DNA of 64,000 bases, from assembly GCA_963210315.1 (NCBI GenBank), contig OY723272.1, positions 2,232,001 through 2,296,000 of the forward strand, given 5' to 3'. Positions within the stretch are counted from its first letter, which is position 1. Each line of letters starts with the position of its first letter. The notes under the pieces are model-generated. The model was not told where the DNA came from, searched no databases, and saw only the letters and a list, made by a program, of their open reading frames with translations. The translations under genes and the position numbers were made by a program. The stretch is from Rhynchopus euleeides (taxonomy: Eukaryota > Euglenozoa > Diplonemea > Diplonemida > Diplonemidae). Positions 61,684-64,000 of this stretch are shown here, one piece after another.

Positions 61684-63105
61684 ATGGACTTCGGCAGCCT
61701 CGAGCGGCGAGCCGATGGGTACGTGATGTGCATCACGACGCAGGCCTTGGAGGCGTTCTGCTCGCTGTGCCATCAGGACGTCGTGCTGACGGGCCTGCAG
61801 GAGGCGGAGGGGCGCCTCGCTGTGATGCGCGAGATCCACAAGCTGTTCCGTTGGTACGCCCCCAACGAGATCGAGTGCAAGGTGATGAAGGGGACGCATG
61901 CCGACGAGGCGGCTGTGCGGTGGTCGCACAGGGGGGTGCCCCTTGTGGACTACCTCACCGTCTCCCCCGACACGGGGGAGATCGTCGAGATCCGGCGGGC
62001 GCGCGACGGGGTGCTGCCGGAGCTCGCGTCGAGCTTCCCTGCGCCCCAATCGCTGAAGGCGCTGGGGCAGGGGTGGGCGGAGCTGGCCTCCCTCATCCGC
62101 GGCCCGAAGACCGTCACCACCACCACGATGTGCACGCCGCGCCGCCACCACTTCCTCAACAGGAGCATGCCTGTCCCGAAGGCCACATTCAACGGGTCGG
62201 TGTCAAGCCCTGCCAAGTCCCTCATCGCGATCTCCCCACGCACCCCGGGCCTGGTCCCCGCACCGCCCTCCACAGCATCACGCGCAGCTGTGCCGGAGAC
62301 GCTCCGCCGCCCTGTTCTGGACTTCTCCTTCAAGGAGATCTCATCGCTGCGGCAGCTGTTCTCGACAGAGCCGCGGAGTGGGGTGCGGCACCGCCCGCGC
62401 GTCCCGCAGCAGCCCGTGCCTGTTAAGGTGGAGCCAGTGGTGCAGGAGCCGCGGCAGGTGCTGGAGGAGGAGGAGCTGATCCTGGTGAAGGCGAAGAGCA
62501 AAGACAGCGGGCAGGAGCTGGCCTACCAGTGGGATAAGAACGAGAAGGGGCATGAGGAGATGCGGGAGGAGCTGGCGGCGCTGCTGCCGCCGGTGCCGGC
62601 AGTGCCAGGGAGTACACCCGAGAGGCCGAACATCACGAGGTACGTCACGAGCGCAGTGAAGCTGAGTAACAACCAGCTGTCCGACACAGCGCTTCTCACG
62701 CGTGCGCTGAAGATGCTCGTGAGGCACAGCGTGCTGCACCTCACCTTCATCGACCTGTCCTGCAACTGCATCAGTGTGCTGCCGCGTGACCTGGAGGACC
62801 TCCCCCTGCAGGTGCTGTATCTGCACTCCAACAACATCACGTCTTTTGAGCAGGTGAAGAAGCTTTCGAACATCTCAACCCTGCACTCCCTGACCCTGTG
62901 GAACAACCCGATAGAGAACGCATCTGCAGGCACCTATAAGGTGCACGTGCTGTACCTCCTCAGCTCGGTGTTCCGCGGGAGGAGTCAGATCCGGAAGCTC
63001 GACCACGTCACCCTGTCGAAGCAGGACGTGCAGAACTGCAGGATGTTCGAGGATTTCACGATCGTTGCGGCGGAGAACAACAAGCGCAGGGCCCTGATGA
63101 TGTGA
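61684..63105 (+). CDS. LRRC51-like leucine-rich repeat protein
   Basis: 473 residues from ATG 61684. The C-terminal 170 residues match the LRRC51 (LRTOMT1) pattern: VKLSNNQLSD, LTFIDLSCNCISVLP, LQVLYLHSNNITSFEQVKKL, LHSLTLWNNPIEN, then KLDHVTLSKQDVQNC. LRRC51 proteins are mostly found in organisms with cilia. The N-terminal about 110 residues (ALEAFCSLCHQDVVLTG ... MREIHKLFRWYAPNEIEC ... GVPLVDYLTVSPDTGEIVEI) are an added domain, perhaps NTF2/SnoaL-like, which is uncommon for the family. A Pro/Val/Glu-rich linker joins them. The chosen ATG follows CCCCAGGAGCGGAGC; the frame is open further upstream but through low-complexity C-rich sequence. Confidence 0.7.
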   Translation: MDFGSLERRADGYVMCITTQALEAFCSLCHQDVVLTGLQEAEGRLAVMREIHKLFRWYAPNEIECKVMKGTHADEAAVRWSHRGVPLVDYLTVSPDTGEIVEIRRARDGVLPELASSFPAPQSLKALGQGWAELASLIRGPKTVTTTTMCTPRRHHFLNRSMPVPKATFNGSVSSPAKSLIAISPRTPGLVPAPPSTASRAAVPETLRRPVLDFSFKEISSLRQLFSTEPRSGVRHRPRVPQQPVPVKVEPVVQEPRQVLEEEELILVKAKSKDSGQELAYQWDKNEKGHEEMREELAALLPPVPAVPGSTPERPNITRYVTSAVKLSNNQLSDTALLTRALKMLVRHSVLHLTFIDLSCNCISVLPRDLEDLPLQVLYLHSNNITSFEQVKKLSNISTLHSLTLWNNPIENASAGTYKVHVLYLLSSVFRGRSQIRKLDHVTLSKQDVQNCRMFEDFTIVAAENNKRRALMM

Positions 63106-63535
63106 GGCTTCTGTGCGGTGGGGCGAGTCGGGGGAGAGGTTGTCTGGTCGGTTTCAGTTCTGAATAGTCAACAGGGGTATGCCAGTTGGTGAGAATTGGT
63201 CAATTGGACTTGGCGAACCAAACCCTCGGCTATAGCCCGCTGTGTGAGGCTCAGACGGGTGTGTGTGTGTGGGCTGTGCCTTTCCAGGCACTGCCCCACC
63301 ACCACCGCCTCGACCACCGGAACCCGCGGTGGCAAGAAGAAGAAGAAGAAGAGTAGTAGCCCCGGTGTGTGTGGCCGCCCTGCCTCACCTCCCCCGATGT
63401 TGCATCCGCATGTTCTGTGCATCCACAGTCACGTGCTGTAAGAAGCACCACCATCCGACACCCGTTCTCCCCAATCCCCACCACCCTGCCACCCACACCT
63501 GCAGGGAGACCCCCTGGGTCACACCCCCTGCCCCT
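63106..63535. other. Intergenic region
   Basis: No gene seen. ACCTGCAG at about 63503, after a C/T-rich stretch, is the likely acceptor for the next gene. Confidence 0.4.
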
Positions 63536-64000
63536 ATGGACGTGTTTCTGGTGGACGCACAGTGCGGCGGGGAGCATGCTGTGTGTGTCGGGGCGGACGA
63601 CACCACGGCGCACCTGCAGGCCCAGGCACGCAAGGTTGTGTTCGGCTCCCCTGCGCGTGCCCTGCCGGAGGATGTGCAGCTCACCTTCGAGGGGCAGGAC
63701 CTGCCCCTCGAAGGCGACGGGCTGCTGGCGGACGCAGGGGTGTCTGAGGGCAGCAGGGTCGAGGCGGATCTGACGGGGGCGCGCTTCGTGCCGAGGCTGC
63801 GCACCGGGCGTGTCAGGCTGGGCGACATCCCGCACTGGGCGCAGGGCCTGAGGGAGTGTGTCCTCGCAGCGGCCTACCAGGTCCTGCCGCGGGGAGATCC
63901 TGCCACACGCAGCGACAAGGAGCTCGTGACGGCCGCCGTGCGGCACAAAGGCAAGCTGCTGTTGTATGCCTGCGACGCCCTGAAGGACGACAGAGGCGTC
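63536..64000 (+). CDS. Ubiquitin-like/DUF4116 protein, 5' part
   Basis: The frame is open from ATG 63536 to the window edge (155 residues, no stop). Residues about 1-80 (MDVFLVDAQCGGEH ... LTFEGQDLPLEGDGLLADAG ... GSRVEADL) have the strand pattern and the TFEGQDL-type turn of a ubiquitin-like fold without the usual family motifs. Residues about 118-155 (TRSDKELVTAAVRHKGKLLL, then ACDALKDDRG) match the DUF4116 repeat, which usually continues in tandem, so a longer repeat protein is expected beyond the edge. DUF4116 has no known biochemical role. Confidence 0.6.
   Translation, partial: MDVFLVDAQCGGEHAVCVGADDTTAHLQAQARKVVFGSPARALPEDVQLTFEGQDLPLEGDGLLADAGVSEGSRVEADLTGARFVPRLRTGRVRLGDIPHWAQGLRECVLAAAYQVLPRGDPATRSDKELVTAAVRHKGKLLLYACDALKDDRGV

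Noticed and set aside
1..64000. tRNA, 5S rRNA and snoRNA genes
   Set aside because: I looked for B-box-like GGTTCGA and typical cloverleaf or C/D patterns by eye and found none convincing. A covariance search was not possible, so absence is not proved.

Overview
This is nuclear DNA of a protist, not a prokaryote. Four genes need GT-AG introns to restore conserved protein families. Intergenic DNA is long and repeat-packed, and several transposon classes are nested in one another. All recognisable host genes (14, two of them cut by the window edges) lie on the + strand, mostly with a pyrimidine-rich stretch and AG dinucleotides just upstream of the ATG, as expected for polycistronic transcription with spliced-leader trans-splicing. 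A tyrosine-recombinase retroelement in the order gag-YR-RT/RNase H (the order I recall for the kinetoplastid VIPER/TATE group), an ingi/L1-like RNase H fragment and cyclase-homology membrane proteins also point to Euglenozoa. The ordinary cis-introns and high GC fit a diplonemid (Diplonema-like) better than a kinetoplastid. The assignment is inference; no rRNA or spliced-leader gene was identified.

Layout. 1-921: 3' end of a membrane protein gene. 922-12300: no host gene. Here sit a TA-flanked foldback element (2290-2906), a 7.5-kb inverted-repeat element with CACGGTGG ends (3364-10845) holding a tandem duplication, a second CACGGTGG element and a hAT-like element, and then a ~165-bp tandem array (11460-12046). 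12301-14455: four-exon threonine deaminase. 16118-17302 and 18391-19379: two intron-containing alpha-carbonic-anhydrase paralogues that have lost zinc ligands. 19872-31912: five tandem PLAC8-family genes with shared flanks and several insertions. 32874-33538: mitochondrial ribosomal protein uL23m. 34199-36073 and 51648-53489: paralogous membrane proteins with a degenerate class III cyclase domain. Between these two lies a 3.67-kb direct duplication (36341-40006 and 45501-49166) bracketing a SINE-like repeat that contains the YR retroelement, followed by a 5'-truncated non-LTR retrotransposon. 56836-58020: cysteine-rich membrane protein. 58946-60512: another copy of the SINE-like repeat, split by a 1.15-kb insertion with a 16-bp target duplication. 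61684-63105: LRRC51-like protein. 63536-64000: start of a ubiquitin-like/DUF4116 protein.

Functionally the genes are unrelated housekeeping (amino-acid metabolism, mitochondrial translation) plus expanded membrane or secreted families (PLAC8, carbonic-anhydrase-like, cyclase-like, Cys-rich). The most notable features are the paired loss of catalytic residues in two enzyme families, the PLAC8 array, and a repeat landscape in which target-site duplications and empty sites can be read directly.
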